A stretch of DNA of 64,000 nt from Eudromia elegans (taxonomy: Eukaryota; Chordata; Aves; Tinamiformes; Tinamidae), in the NCBI GenBank assembly GCA_003342815.1, contig PTEX01000003.1:2760567-2824566 (forward strand), written 5' to 3'. Position numbers and translations under genes: made by a program. Below are positions 37,991 to 52,600 of this stretch, piece after piece; position 1 is the stretch's first letter; each line of letters begins with the position of its first letter. The notes below the pieces were generated by a model. It was not told the origin of the DNA. It saw only the letters and a list, made by a program, of their open reading frames with translations, and did not search any database.

Positions 37991-40900
37991 GTACCTTGAA
38001 TGTAGTCTTCAATATCTAACTTACAGTATCACACAGATGTTTAAACATGTGATTCTTGTCTTGGTGACAAATTAAAGAAAACAAAACTTTTTAAAACTCT
38101 TTTATGTGGATTTTATTTATTGCTTGCCTTAAGTTACTGTAAGTATTTTTAAAATGTTACAGGAGATGTAAAGTAACTATGCAATGGAATTACTACTACT
38201 ACCTATATAAATGATAATATTTAAAAAGCAATATATTAGCTGTTTGAATTTAGTATTGGAGTATTTAATTTCATTTTCTTTACTTACCCTGCGTAATGAA
38301 AGTCAATACAGGAGTAGTTTCTAAACCAAGCAGTGTTTTTCTTTGTTGTTCTGTTGTGTCATTTTTTCTTATAAAGGTATAAAGTAACTAATTGTAAATT
38401 TTAGAGATGTTTAATAGTTTTTATTACAGGAGAACTTGGTATCATGAAGAGGAAATTCCCAGGTAGAAAAGTGTATTACCAACCAAACACATTCAGGTGT
38501 TGGAGTAACTTGATGATACTTTCATGTAGATCCCAGTAGGGATACTAGCATTAGGGAGTGCCAGTAGCTGTAACAGTAAGTATGGCATGTTACAGTATTA
38601 AGACACCTCTAGCCATCACCATGTTACACTTTTTTAAATATTGAAGTTATGTCTCTAGTATAAAGGGAAAAGGCCGAATGCAGTTTTAAATGAATCCTTG
38701 AAGTTAGTGGGAGAAGTACCTCAGATGGTTTAACTCACAGTTCAGATGTGAAGTACTGCAGTCTGGTCCAGAAAGACTTGGAGAGCAAATCATGTGCTGA
38801 AAACTGGAACAATCATTCTTCATAAATATTTCTCTAACAGGTGAGAAGCAGTATGGCAACTCAGCTGAAGTCGGTTGCTGATGAGCAATCTTTCACTTTG
38901 AGGAAAAGGTCTGATGTTTAGTATGAGAGAGAGATCACACAATGGTGAGGTTGGAAGAGACCTCTAGAGATCATCTACCTCAACCTGCCTGCTCATGCAG
39001 GGATGTACTTATCTAATATTATATGTACTTATCTAAAGCGTTTGCTTTGCTAAATCAGAATAGTTTAAGGAAGATGCACATGCAGAATTGTTTTAGTGTT
39101 GGAGTTACTGGATTGAAAATTATTATTTTTGACATCTATAATGTTCATACTAAAGGAACTATTTTGAGGGAGGGGGAAATTAAATTATATTTCAGAATTT
39201 TAAGCACTTTTTCTATTTTGGGATATAGAGAACTTTTTAGAGAAGTTCTAAACTTGTATCACAGAAGAAATTTCTTGAATCATGTTTTCATTGTTCAGTT
39301 AAGTGTATCATGGATGCAAGTGCTATGCTCTGGTGAAAGGAGTTCTTTGCTGCCATCTACTGATACACTGGGATGGAAAGACTGAGCAAGATGGATTGGC
39401 TTTAATGGATAATGACTGTGCAAAATGATTTATATACACACATATTAAATTTTTCTTTGTTGGCATCAGAGAGAAATGAAATATTGAAACACTCAATTTG
39501 TGGCTAATGGTTAATGTTTAAGAGGCTATAAGTCCTGTTACAGTTACCTAATATAACCTCTAATGGTTTGAGTGAAGAGAATCAATGATTTCAATATGTC
39601 TAATCATTCTTCATTTATAGAAATAAAAGACCTCAGGCAGGGTAGCTTCACTAGGTAGCTAGATTGATAGTACAGAGAAGAGAGATGCAAAAAGTGGCCC
39701 TGAGGTAGAAGTGTACACTAGCAGAGAATAAGAGTTTTCTCAAATAATCTGCCTGTGATCATTCTTAAGCCCCAAGTTTTCCCTTAACAATGACAATTTA
39801 TTGTCACTATTAAGAAGAAAGGGAGGAGGGGAGGAGTGACTTCAATATCATGGAATATTGAGGTTTAAATTAATACTAAAGAAAATATTGCACTTATTTA
39901 CTTCTGAAAGGCTTCCTCCCCCTCCCCATCTTCCATTCTATTTTATATTATAAGTCTTTTCCACTGAGGCATGGTTTATAGTGGGTGGAGCAATGTAATC
40001 TACAAGGTAAGCTTAAGGAATGTGTTCAGGTTTCCAAAAGCGATGGCTAAACCTGTACTGTGACTTTAAACTCTAAAATGAATTATTAGAAATATGTTTT
40101 GGCAGATCTAAGAACTCTAAGCTCTAAGAACTGTATGCCTCAATCACAAACTTCAAGTGGTTTGAACGGGAAATAGAAATTTCTTAATTCTCTGATTAGT
40201 CTTTCATTGGTGACAGGTCTTTAAGGGGTGGGCGAAGTGTTTTAAATCCTTTACAGCATGGAGATGGCTAGTTTATCTGTTCTGTTTCTTAAATTTACTA
40301 GAGGAGCTTGCCCACCTCCATCAACTCAAGTCACTTTTATTAGCCCAATCATTTGCTAATCGCTAGTGCCCTTCAGAGAGTTCAGGCTGTCAAGGTTAAT
40401 TTTGATAGAAGTAATTTCTGGTTGTGGCACATGAAGTAAGTACAAGAATGTCAAATTCAAAAGGAATCCTAGTGCATGGATCCTAGTACCAAGCTCCTAG
40501 AGCAAATCATCAGGCTTTTAAAACTGGATGGAATTCTTCCCTTACTGCCTTTGCATTGGAAATCTGTTCTAGATTGCTCTGCTCGTCAGAGTATTTTGAG
40601 TTTAACTGGTCACTTTTTCAGCATTTTATGCATTTCACATTAAGTAATTATCTTCTGTACAACTGTTCTTCCCCTTTAAACTCTTTTTTCTTAGAGTTGT
40701 GATTGTGCAATATAAATATTCTCTCACACTTTATTTCTTTAACAGAACCTGAATTTAATGTCATCTCATAGACTCAGTCTCTTATTTCTTATCAGTTATC
40801 CAGTGTTTCTATCTGATTGTATTCTTTGAATCTATGCAGATAGTATTCCAGCTAAACTCTCTTCAGGACTATGACTAATATTAGTGCTTTCCTTTCACTG

Positions 40901-43900
40901 CTAGAAATGTTTCAACCAAAGCACTCTAAGATTAGCATTTGTCTCATACACATCCTCTATGTATTTGCTGTTTAGTCACTAGGTGCATTACTTTCACATG
41001 ATTATATCAAAATTTGAAAGAATAAAATCCCATTTTCTTCTATAAATTAGATAACTGATCCTGAAGGCTGTGACCACTTTGATACTAGCTAGTGGCGCTC
41101 TGTGCTACCAATCTTCAGGCTTTCTTCTTTCCCCACTTCAATTCTGTATTGATTTAGTGTTTTCTGTGGAAAAAAAACAGCCCTCCTGTTTGGCATCTTC
41201 ACCACACAATGATTTTGTCAAATTCATTCATGTAATGGTATATTACTCTTGAGACTGATTTCCAGGAACTCTCCTAGGACTTTTTTATTTTTAGCTCAAT
41301 CTTGTGTCATCAAACTTATGCATAGGTCATGGTTTTACAATGTGACCGAGAAAAGTATAACTCAAGCCTCTTTTTCAATGTAGTGCTCTTGTTCTTAACC
41401 CTGTGTTCTTGACTTATTTGTTCTGGCATTGGCACTTGTCTGACCTTGTCATAACCAAATCTGCTGGCTCAATTTTCAGCTGCTTTAGTTCCCTAAACCA
41501 GATAACCGTGACATCAGAGTAAACACTATTATTGCACAAGGGAAGCAGCAGGAACATGCAGAAGGCTTTGGGGAACATTGCTGCTTTCAGCAGCAGCTTA
41601 TAGATGGATTGGCTTGGCCATACTGTAAAACCACACTGTTTTCCTTTTAAAGGTTTTTAATAATAGTTTGTTTTTGTGAAGTTAGAAATAATCTGTGAAC
41701 AAATATCAAATAAACCCAAACAGCATTTTTTTTTTTTAATGGAGCTCCTAGTTATAAAAGCACAGGGTAGGTCAGGGATATAATAAATACTTTTATTTTC
41801 CTCTGGGGAGATTTAGAAGATAGAAATCAATGAAAAGGTGAGTTTTGTTGGTAAATTCTTCAATGATTTTAGCTGATTATGGGAGAACTGGTACAGCTAT
41901 ACATTTACCCAACTCTGTAACAATTTGCTCAGCTTTCCTCTCTTTTTCTATTAAGCTACACCAAAATTCTGAGTGCAAATTCAGTCATCAATGTATCTTA
42001 TATGACTTTTGATGCAAAACGTCTAGCAGACTCTGCTATCACACATTAGATGTTTCCTTTCTCCCTCAATTCTACTCTGTGGGAGCTGAATTTATTCTTA
42101 CTTAAAAAAAACGGTGGTTTCTATATTTTATAACTCTCTGAACTCTGGTTGATTCTATTAATTACTTTTATAAAAAGCATTAGTCTTGTGTTGTGACTGG
42201 AAGCAGCTGAAGTGATAGAGGTATACAGCAACTTCAGGCAGAAAAGGAGCAGTTAGCTGGAAGACTACAGTATCCTAGATGACTGTAACTGGACTTGCTA
42301 AACATCATTGTTTGGAGTGTGCAAGCTGCTTGCAGAACTGGATAACAGCTGTGCACAGGTTTTCTATTTTAACAAAAATGCTAGTCATATTCCTAAAATG
42401 CTTCATTTGGCTACATGGAGGCCTCCTAACTCATGGTCACTTTAACTCATGTTTTTTCCAAAGGGAGGAAGATGTTCTCAAAAATACTATGTGATGTAGT
42501 TATTTCCTAGCCCTGCTGCTGCAATTCTTTTTCTTGAGAAGTAACTCAAGACTCCAGCCCAAACAAGGGCAGTGAGAGTGAGCATGGTTTTGAGAAGGGC
42601 AAGATACGGGTCCTGCCTTCTGCCCCAAGCTGAAATGCTCAGTAGCACATTGCTAAAATTCCTGTTCCGCACTCCATTCCTTAGAGTTTAATCGTCATAT
42701 AATGGTCTGGGGAGGCTGTCATGTGACATGGAATGGAAACAAAAAATCTGGGAACTGTTTTGCTCATTCAATTAGCTAAAATGAGCGCCTCTCAAGGGTC
42801 AAATTGCCCCTTTTTTTTTTCCTTTTCTCCCCCCTTCTCTTTTCTCACTAAAAATAGACTTTGACTTCACATGCAAATGTTCTGCTCGCACTTTATCACA
42901 AGGGGGCACCAAAGATTTTTGTACTGGAGAGGGCAACTGTTTACTGTGCTGTTTTTCTTGCCTTAACCCTTACACACCGTATTACAACTATAAAATGTTT
43001 TGAATAGCTGAAAAGAAGGTGGCTGTCATTCCTGCCCCCAAGAGCTGCATAGCAAGAGCAGAGTGCCAGCCTGGGCAGTGCTTCAGCTGATCCTGCTTCT
43101 CCAGGCCTCCTTTGCAGGGTGAAGCCGTGCAGGGCTCGGAGCCAGGTCCTACAGCAACGGGACACGATGGGCCTGAACAGTCCTTGGTAGCCGAGTGCCT
43201 CCCTGAGCCTTGGCTTTTCACCATCCGGCAGTGCTCATGCTATCCTGGCGCTGGTGTTAGTGGCAAAATGTAGCCTTGTCATAGAAGTGTCACACTCGAA
43301 ATACCTGCAAATTTATAGTGTTTGAAGATCTGCAGATTCTGTGCTTATTAAAGAAAAAAAAAAGTATTTGGTAACACAATTCAATGCACATTTATCAAGT
43401 ATCATTAATCTGCAAGTGCCTCTTCAAATTGTCATTATAAAAGTTATTTTTAAAAGTTATTAATCAGTTTATTGTATACATATTTTCCATATTTAATTGA
43501 TATTCTGATGGTTTTAGTGAATAAGGTGAGCATTTAATATTTTATTTTTAATCAAAGTTGGGAAGGAGATTAAATCTAGTCATCTAAGACTTGAAAAAAG
43601 ATGAGTGCTTAACTGTTTTGTTTTCTTCTGTCAGATGAAGACTGGATAAGAATTGAGGAATTTAGGGGGTTTTTTGTTAATTAGATATTTCTAAAATGCA
43701 GGAGAGAAACTAGACTACTCCACAAAAAGCTTTTTTTTATTATGCATTTTTTAAGCAATATTGAACAGCTAGGTAGCCCTATTAATTATTCTTATACCAT
43801 TCTTCATGGTCATTGTGTTGATGCTGATCTACATTACATAGTTTTTCTCTCCTGGATTTTGTTCTTTTTAGGTGGTTCAGCCTCCCAGTCTGCTTCAATA

Positions 43901-46240
43901 TATAGGTACAAAAGTGACTATAGTAGAAGGCAGGAAAGTTGGACCTATAGGGCTGCAAACGTGAATCCACAGGCTCAATGTATCAGTAATCACCCATGTG
44001 GATAGTTTACCTTTCACATGGGCAATCTTGGGCTTGGAAACTGTTGCTGACATCCATGTGAATGGAAAAAGCATTCCGTGCTTGTCATGAGGTACATGTT
44101 ATTCTTATGCACTGTGGCTTCATAGGCCTTTTGTGTTTGCACCTTAGCTGGGCAGAGTCCCTGTTAAGCCAAGATCAACAAACTCACCCTGGCTTTGGGT
44201 AAAATTACATGCAACGCTAAAAAAAAAAGTCACAAAACTTGCCCTTGCATCTAAGAGCAAGAAATGATAGTGAACAGGTAAAGACTAAACCTGTATTCCC
44301 AAATTATTTGTATAACACAACATGACCTCAGTTTATCTGCATGAAATGGAGAAAACAGTGACGGTGCCAAGTTTTGTATATAGTGCTAAAAATTCGGATA
44401 TGTCTCCTATTAGCAAAATTCTCTGCGGGAAGTAATCAGTTTATTGATCAGTTTGTATGATCTGAATATCTTTTGCTTCATTTGAAAGCTTTCATTGTAG
44501 CAGGATAGCTATTAATAAATTCCATATTGCTGTAGAAGTTATGCACCAAGTCAGTCTTTATCTTGCACATGGCTGGAGAAGCTGTATGCTGTCTTTTCAG
44601 AATGACTTTACTTCCAATATACTACTTTCAACTGCCACAGTCTTTCTGAGTTACTTTTTATTTATTTATTTACTTTAAATCGGGTATCAAGATTCATTTT
44701 CAAATTAGAAAACAGACCATGTCATTTTCCTAAAACCCTAGCAATTACCTCTTAAGGCATTAATACAAATTTCTGAAGGCATTGGAAGTCTGCAGAAAAC
44801 AGTATTAGTTAGGAATACAAATGTATATCATAAATGCTAGGTGATCCTACCAAATTCCAATTTCCTCTTTAGGCAGGCCTCTTGTCATCTTGCTGTCTTT
44901 TCCAAGAGCTGCGCAAGGGGAAATCAACCTTTAAATCAAGACTTAGACTTGATAAGAGACTTTTATTTTGCACTGTTATATTGAGGTTCTTATAGCAGCC
45001 TTTAGACTATGAAGGAATAGTATTAAATGTGCTCAAATGAACAGCATTAAATTGTGCTGTGTACTAATAATGTAGCATCCAATGCTCAGAGGCCATACCA
45101 CTGGAATAGGTGGTTCTGCAGTTTTATTAACAAACAGAATCATTTTAAATATTCAAAGATCTATCTGAAGATCAGGCCATAGTTTCTCCACTAGCAATCA
45201 TCAGGATCTGGCTCCCATTTTGGTGATCTGTTCTGCAGTCAATATTTAAGTCAATATTTTTTTCTGTGTTGTACAGAAGGGGTTAAATTGTCTGCACAGT
45301 TTTCTGGGAATTGAAAGCTCTTCATGCATTCTGGGCATTTGAGTACAGCTGATGGATTAGGCCTCTCAAAGGAGCCCTTTGCCTAACTTGTGTACATGGT
45401 ATCCCATGCAGCTTCTCATCTCAGTGGGATTTATACCAAGGTACTGAAATCGGTGCAGTTCTGGCAATATGCAGAAACAGATACTTTGAGGGAAGGTGAA
45501 CGCTCAAAAAACCTGAAAATGGCTAAATAACTTGAGCATTTCTAGGATCAGGTGCCCTGTTAAACTCCTGTTACGGAATACCAGCAACCCACCAAAAGCC
45601 TTGTAAGGAACCCGGGCTCCTCTGAGCACAGCTTTAGCTAAACGTGAGGAAGACGAGGTTTTGTCCTAGGTACCCTCCCCAGCCAAGGGGGACACTGACA
45701 CGCTCTAGCGGCAGGTTGTCTTCTGCTTCTTGTAGCATCCCGCCTCCATCCATGTGAGTTATTTGTAAACTCCTCCCTAAGTGGAGCGTCTGCCTTTGGG
45801 TTCCGCTCCCTGGGGCTGGAAGGACCCCAGGGTGGCGGTCACCGAGGCTGGAGCTGGTGCCTCACAATGGAGCCTTTTGTGCCTGCTAGGAGACAGCCCC
45901 GCGGTGACCTCAGCCTGTGCCTTGCAAGGCTTCTCTCCCCTTCTCCCCACCGCATTCCAGCGGGAATGTCCCAGTGGAGACAGGACTTCCTGCGGCTCTC
46001 GGGACGAGCCCCACAGTCCACTCACACTTGGAGAGTTATTTGATGCACGGTACAAATCCATTGGGCCTCAGTCACTCGATCCGAGGTTTTTAAAGAGAAA
46101 TCCTGTGTGGCTGAAAGACTTAGCTACTTGGGAGGAAAATACAGCAGGGCTTGGGGCTAAGGACTGCTTAGTCTAGTGGAGAGAGGAGCTCCCCTCTTCC
46201 TCACTGCTGATTTTACCACAGCAAATATTTTCAGATTCCT
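37991..46240. other. FBXO43-RGS22 intergenic stretch, no gene seen
   Basis: About 8.2 kb, mostly AT-rich, with one short CR1 piece and GC-richer patches at 43,000-43,250 and 45,570-46,150. Open frames here are short, overlap on both strands and show no known domain. Confidence 0.55.
38926..39005 (-). mobile_element. Short CR1-type LINE 3' fragment
   Basis: AGGTTGGAAGAGACCTCTAG, AGATCATCTA and CAACCTGCCTGCTCATGCAG match the complement of the CR1 3' end. Only about 80 bp remain. Confidence 0.75.
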
Positions 46241-46249
46241 AGGCCATGG

Positions 46250-46640
46250 AGCGCTCCCGTGCTCAGAGCGCCAGCGTGCCCCAGACGTGAGGCGGCCTCA
46301 GGAGCTCCCCGCGAGCAGCGGCGTTTGGCCAGGCCTGCGAGAAGCCCCGGCGCGGTGCGCCGTGCCATAGCAACCCACGCGTGCTGCGAGCCGCGCGCCG
46401 GAGCCGCGCTGCCGCCTTCCCGCTCCGAGGGCGGCCCCGGCACCCCGCCGCCTGTACTCCAGCCCTCCGCTGAGGATTTCACCCTTGGGAATGCGGCTGT
46501 GAGCTTGCCGTGGGGCTGGGTGCGGCATGCAGGCCAAGAGGCTCACCACCGGTGAGTAGACTGCTCCACGGGCTGCTCCCGCCTCAAAGGCTCCGGCCGC
46601 CCCAGGGACCGCCTCGGGGCACGGAGACAGGCATGCAAAG
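46250..46640. promoter_or_regulatory. CpG island, RGS22 promoter
   Basis: GC- and CpG-rich block spanning the RGS22 start codon. It carries an X-box-like CGTGCCATAGCAAC at 46,361-46,374, about 150 bp before the ATG. The moderately GC-rich shoulder reaches left to about 45,600. Confidence 0.8.
46527..46551 (+). CDS. RGS22: RGS22 exon 1, start codon exon
   Basis: Eight codons (MQAKRLTT) plus one base in the CpG island, ending CCG|GTGAGT. Conservation with human RGS22 supports both the start and the junction. Confidence 0.88.
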
Positions 46641-49600
46641 GAGCAAGATGCGAAACCGTGGGGCTGAACTGCCCGGCGAAACTTGTCCGTGTGGAAAGAG
46701 AACTTTGCTCCCTTTGGAGGCATCCCAAAAATGAAAAACCTTTTCAGGAGTGACATTTATTTATTCAGGAACACCTCCGATAGCATTTCGTGGAGTTCTA
46801 TTTTGTGATCCATAGTATTTGCTGTTTTCGGCTCCCGAAGTCTCATGCAAATCTGTATTTGCATTAAAAACAGCAAGCTCCTAGTCCTTTGTGGTGCCGG
46901 GGAAAGCTGACAACTTAACCGATGCCTATGGGAATGTAAATGAAATCTCGTAAAGGAATACTTTCATGATAGCATTCCTGTGTTTTCTGATCCTTTTATG
47001 CACAAGCCAAAATTATCGCAACCAAAAGTTTATTTTACTTCCTCAAACCGGGTTATTTTATTTCAGAATATCTGTGAGGGTTGTCATGCCTCATTACTTA
47101 TTTTGTTTCTGTTCAACAATCGCAGTTTAACGAGCGTCATTGTATTGCTGGAATAACACGCACGTCATTTTTATGTTTCAGAGCCTCCGTGTGTAACAGA
47201 GGATGTGTTTGTAAGTATGCTTTATAAGGCTTGGTCATTCAGTCTGTCATGCAACTGCAGAGCAAAAAAGCAAAATAAGTTATTGCAAGCTGTTGTTTCT
47301 CATTTCTTCCCTCTAAGTATGGAGTGACTGAGCAATTTATTACAATATTCTCAGACAAATACTGCAGTTAGAATAAAGATACAGGAAACTATGGAGACTA
47401 CTGATAGAAACATAAAGAAAAGTAAAATATGATGGACAGAAACAATCAACTGGATGGTTCAACGCAAGAGGTTTTACAACCTTTTAATTACTTTACCTTC
47501 ACTCATAACTCATAGTGGGACCTCCTTGAAGTTTATCTTCTCATTTGAAAAGTAGATACGTGTACCTATTACCTCATACCAAATGACACTTTAAATCTTT
47601 CAGCTTAGGTAATGTTTGTTTTTGCACACCTTTGTAGATACATATTTTAAAGTGTAAATGCATTGCCATTCCTTTTGGGGGCCTCTATATGCTAACATAT
47701 TATAAATCATAAACAGAACCCACACTGAGTTCAGGTAGGGATATATGATATATAATAGGCAGTTAGCATATAGAAATATATACAAGAGAACATACAGCAT
47801 TTCTGTACTGCATATTGACATTGCATCCAGCCTTGATACTGCAGGCAACTTACTGTGACTAGATGTGTTTAACTCCAGGTGAGTTTTGTTTCTGCATAGG
47901 AAGCCGTCAGACTTCCATGACGGACCAGAGATTTATATTAAATTTAACTTAGATATTTCAAGGCACAATTTACTATGTGTATTTGTAGGGTGGAGCTGTA
48001 TTTGTCATTTGGTGGATGCTGCAGTATAAAACACGAACCTCTCAAAGCTGTTGTACTACTTACTACCCATGTCCAGTTTGCCCTTGGGTGTCTAATAATA
48101 TCTGTGTGTTTCTGTGCTGGTTCCCTGATGTCAGTAATACAGAGAGAGCTACCAAATATTACAGATAGGCTGTCATTCAAGTTGTTTCCACAAAATATCT
48201 AAGTAAAAATTTTACAATACAGCCTTGATAAAATGGTTTATAAAATCCTTTCAGTTAAAGAAATCGGGCCCAAGATGTACCTATTTGTACATAAATTGCA
48301 TAAACACAAGACTGCAGTTTTTGACCTATTTTTAGTACATTTTGACCTCCATTTTCAATTTTAAGCCAACTTTTTCTAGTCATAATTTAGTCTGTGCAGC
48401 AGAAAAGACAGTATAAGAAGGAATAAAAAAAAATTCTTCCTACCACAGAAATCTAGGCTATAGCATTGCATACAAAACTCTATAACCTAATAAGTGCAAA
48501 TAGGAAAGTGCAGCTATACTTCTAAAATGAAAATAAGACTGACCACAAAAAAAGAACCCAAGGAAGATATTCTGTATAATTCTGCAGTAAGTAGCAAAAC
48601 TTGCATTAATAAGATCATAAACTTTTTTATTGATTAATGATCTAGTGTGTTTATATTTCTTGCTGTTATATGGGACTAAAGAGAATTATATCCTCGGTAA
48701 ATTGAAAACACATGTTACCTGCATAGTCTAAACAGCTTATAGTTCAGTCGTTAATAAATGAATTGTTTTAAATAAGACATTTGAACCAGTAAAATAATTG
48801 CACAATATATGTACGACACAGAAGGTCGTATCTAATCATCTTCACACAGATCTTTATCGCTTTTCAAGTGCAGTTATGTTTCCAAGAACAAATGTAAAGC
48901 AGAATTTAGCTTTCTAGCTATTTATTTATATTGCATTAACACTTGCTGATTTGAGATCTCTGGATCTGACTGTTTGCCCAGTGATGTTATTGGGAGAATT
49001 TTCTGTTGACATCAATATGTTTTGGATTAGATACTCTGGTAAATTCTCCTATTTAAGCTGTACCCCAACACCTTTAGGGCTGCAGTGCTACAGCCCCTTT
49101 GGACCATGTGCCTGACATCTCAAAAAAGCCCATGAGGTTTGCAATGCAGACAGCCTTGCTTTAAGTGATGCCAGTACTTTCTAGGAAAGAGCCTAGATCT
49201 GCCTGTCCTGTATCTTAGCAGTAACCACAAGTGCTAAAAAATAGAAGTTGGCAGATTAAGGCTGGACAAACATCGTCACTGCTGGTTCTGGCCTGCCATA
49301 CAGCAGTTCACGGCTTCCTCCTTATCTGAGTACAAGCTGGGCCTTAGTTTAAATCAGTATAGACACTGTGGGGAGCAGATCAAGATACTGCCTGCCAACA
49401 AGTGGTACTGCTTGAACCCTGCATAACCTCTGGCACATTTGAATCCCATGAACTTGAGAGAGAAGAAAAGGTTTGTGTTGTAAGACCTTTGCAGATATCA
49501 GTAAGTAGATTTGACTTAGGTGAGGCATCCTCCTTGCTTTGCAAGACAGAAGTAGTATAATATTCTGAAACTGTTAGAGACACAGAGAACTCTTCATCAT

Positions 49601-52600
49601 GCTGAACACGGATATCTAAAGGGCCAACGAACTAGTTTTCTGCTTCTGCCTTCTCTTGAATGGAAATGTGGGGGTTGGTATTGTGGGCAGTAGAAGAAGA
49701 TGGGGGTCCTTATTTATTGATTTGTCAAGAGGAAAAAAACTCCAAGTATGGCATATACTGCTTGCTTGGTGAACCAAACTGTGGACTGGGGAACTTATTT
49801 TCCAAATATTCCCCAAAACATCCCCAAGCAGCAGTGTTGGAGGAGAAACAGTCTGCTGAACTCTTGTACACCCCCTTTATACACTTTATCTCTGCATTTC
49901 TTGGCAAAGGATCTGCCTTCATGTCTGTTTTTCACATTAAGAACCTCAGTGCTGTGCAATGGCTAGATAACAAAATAACAAGAGGGCAATGATTATATTC
50001 TCAAAAATGAATTTTTTTTTTGCCAAAGTTTGCATGTCATATACCTTATGGGAAAATCATTGTTTCAGGTGGTAATGTCTTCAAAACACGCTTGCACAGA
50101 TCAATATAAACCTTTCCTTATGGTTTTGTCTCTCCATAGGAAGACTACTTAGCCACAGATGATATGCTTGTAGACTACTTCAATGAATTTTTGAGTCTTC
50201 CAGTAAGTACCTTACAGAAATAGCTTTCAAAATATAGAAACACCTCATTCGGACTAGTAGTAATTCATCTTAGAATAATTTGCATTTTGTCACTGTGAAG
50301 TTACAATGGCTTTTACAATATCTCTATATTTTAATGGTAGCAACTCCTACTTTTCAGTATCATTATCAGTTTTTGAAATACGATGAACGTGGACTTCTGG
50401 GAGCAGATTTTCTCTTGTTCCATGTAAATTTACATACTTAATCCAATACACCAAAATAATATGGATGAGGAATGAAAAAGACATGTAAATACTCATGTAA
50501 AATGTGTAATAAATTCCCATGTATTCCACAACATGCTGGCATAACAAGTGTTGGTCCTTGAACACTCTTATGATGAAGAATGCAGTAATGAATTAGCATT
50601 TTTGCTCAGGAGACAAAATATGTTTTTCTCTCTCACATTTTTTTTTTCACATGGAGGCCTCAAAAGGTGGCAGTTTCCTTCCCTTTTCCTCCACCTGCAC
50701 CTGAAAAGATGCAGCCTGGCACTCTATCCTGTGTCCTGATCCATTATAGCTAGGTCACTGTACCCACTGCCCTATACGTAGTATATTTTGCTCCATTTCC
50801 TTCTCAAACACCTAGCCACACATACTGTCCTGCTCCCTCAGTGTGGCAATTTCACCCAGTTTCTTAGCACTGTAGGCTCTGACTATCCCTCTCCATCCCC
50901 ACACTTGGAACTCATGTTCTGGAATGTTGACACAGGCCCCTTTCTACAGCATCATTCACAGCTCCCATGGGGCCTCCCAGCTGATCTGCCCTGAGTTCCC
51001 TCACAGCCTCTCCCCCTCCAAAAACACCACAGCCAAATATTCTGCATTGTGGGAATATATACATATACATATAGAGCAGAAATTAATTTTCATGACATGG
51101 GATATGTCTTGATGCACCTTGGACCTAAGACTGGTGTAGTAACTATTGGAAAAAATTCAGTTATGAGTCAGGTTAACCACTTGGATCTAGATTGGAAATG
51201 TTCTCTAAACCACATCACAGATTTGCCTTGACGAAAACATAATGGGAGCTATGCCTTAGAATGCCAGAATTTGGCCCTGTCTGCCAATTTTTCTTTCTAA
51301 AAAGAGGATGTGGAACAACTATATCAGAATGTAAATTCTTTGTGCAGCAATGATACTGCCTTCTCCCAGGAGCTCAGTCACCCTCACCTCCCTGCAAGAT
51401 TCTTAAGAGTACTTTTTTATAGATGGCGGTGTTGCTTTGTGAATTCTGTTTGTATCTCTCTCTCTCCCCTTTTCTCCTTCTGTAGCTTTTTAGGATGCTT
51501 ATCTATATCCAAGCCTAACTATACAGCCTTTAAACCTGGCCATCCTTTTGGGAAAGTTTTACCTTCCTTAAGACAGGTTGCTCTTAACACAGGGATACCA
51601 TCTTCCACCCCTTCCTTCATTTATTTGGAAACTATTATGCTTCAAGTTTTCCCCAAGTTATAGTGGATAGAGTGGGAAAGAAGTTTAACCTGCTCATTCT
51701 CAGTGTCTCCATGGATTTGCACAGATTTAAGGACATCTATTAGTGGCCAAAATTCTCCTTGGCCTCATAGGGCTCCTAGGCCCAGAGTCCTGGCTCAGTT
51801 CAGCAGCTCTGAAAGGCAGCAATTGCCCAGGCGCTTATGACTGCTCTTGAAGCCACAGAAGAGTTCCCAGGGACAGTAACACTGCTTTATACTGAAGTCT
51901 TGGTAGGTTTCTAGGATGACACGTGGTGTCTATGTATTCATATATTTTAATTGAAACAAGCTATCTTCTACTAGATATTTTTATTTCTAATGTTCTCACA
52001 ATTGATTTTATTTCCTCTTTGATTTTTTTTTTCCTAGGGATTTATCGTTTCCAGGATTAAGCTAGTTCTATTAATACCTTGAGTTCTGTGGTTTGAATAT
52101 TTTATATTCCCAATTTCCCTCCTCTTCTCAGAACACTTCTATTAAACACCGCATTGAAAATTCCATTGCTTTATTCTTGTTGTGCTTATATGCTGTTGCC
52201 TAGAAACAGTATTACCCAGGTGTGCTAGTAGTTAGGCAACAAGTTAAACTGAAAATATTGTGTGACTTGATACAAGTAATCAGTGGCAGCACATGCTTAT
52301 TTTAGGAGACTGTCTCAGTATTGATTTATAATGCACCACCAGTGTATGGAAAATTATACCACTGGGGACCTTCTGTAGCAGCGGAGAAAGAATTTACTTT
52401 GATTTACAATATATCCTCTAAGCTATCATGTTATTACAAAAACATTCAGTGCAATCTGACATGAATATCTATATACTCCAAAGATGTACATACCGTAATG
52501 AAGGACAGATTTTTAGGAAAATACTTCTGAAAGGTAAAGTAATAATAATGATAAAAAAGTACAGTAGTACAGTAGTTGCCAGTAGTACAGTGATTTGATA

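Noticed and set aside
46231-46756. Several 60-150 codon frames around the RGS22 promoter
   Set aside because: CpG-island by-products on both strands; only the eight-codon RGS22 exon here is supported.
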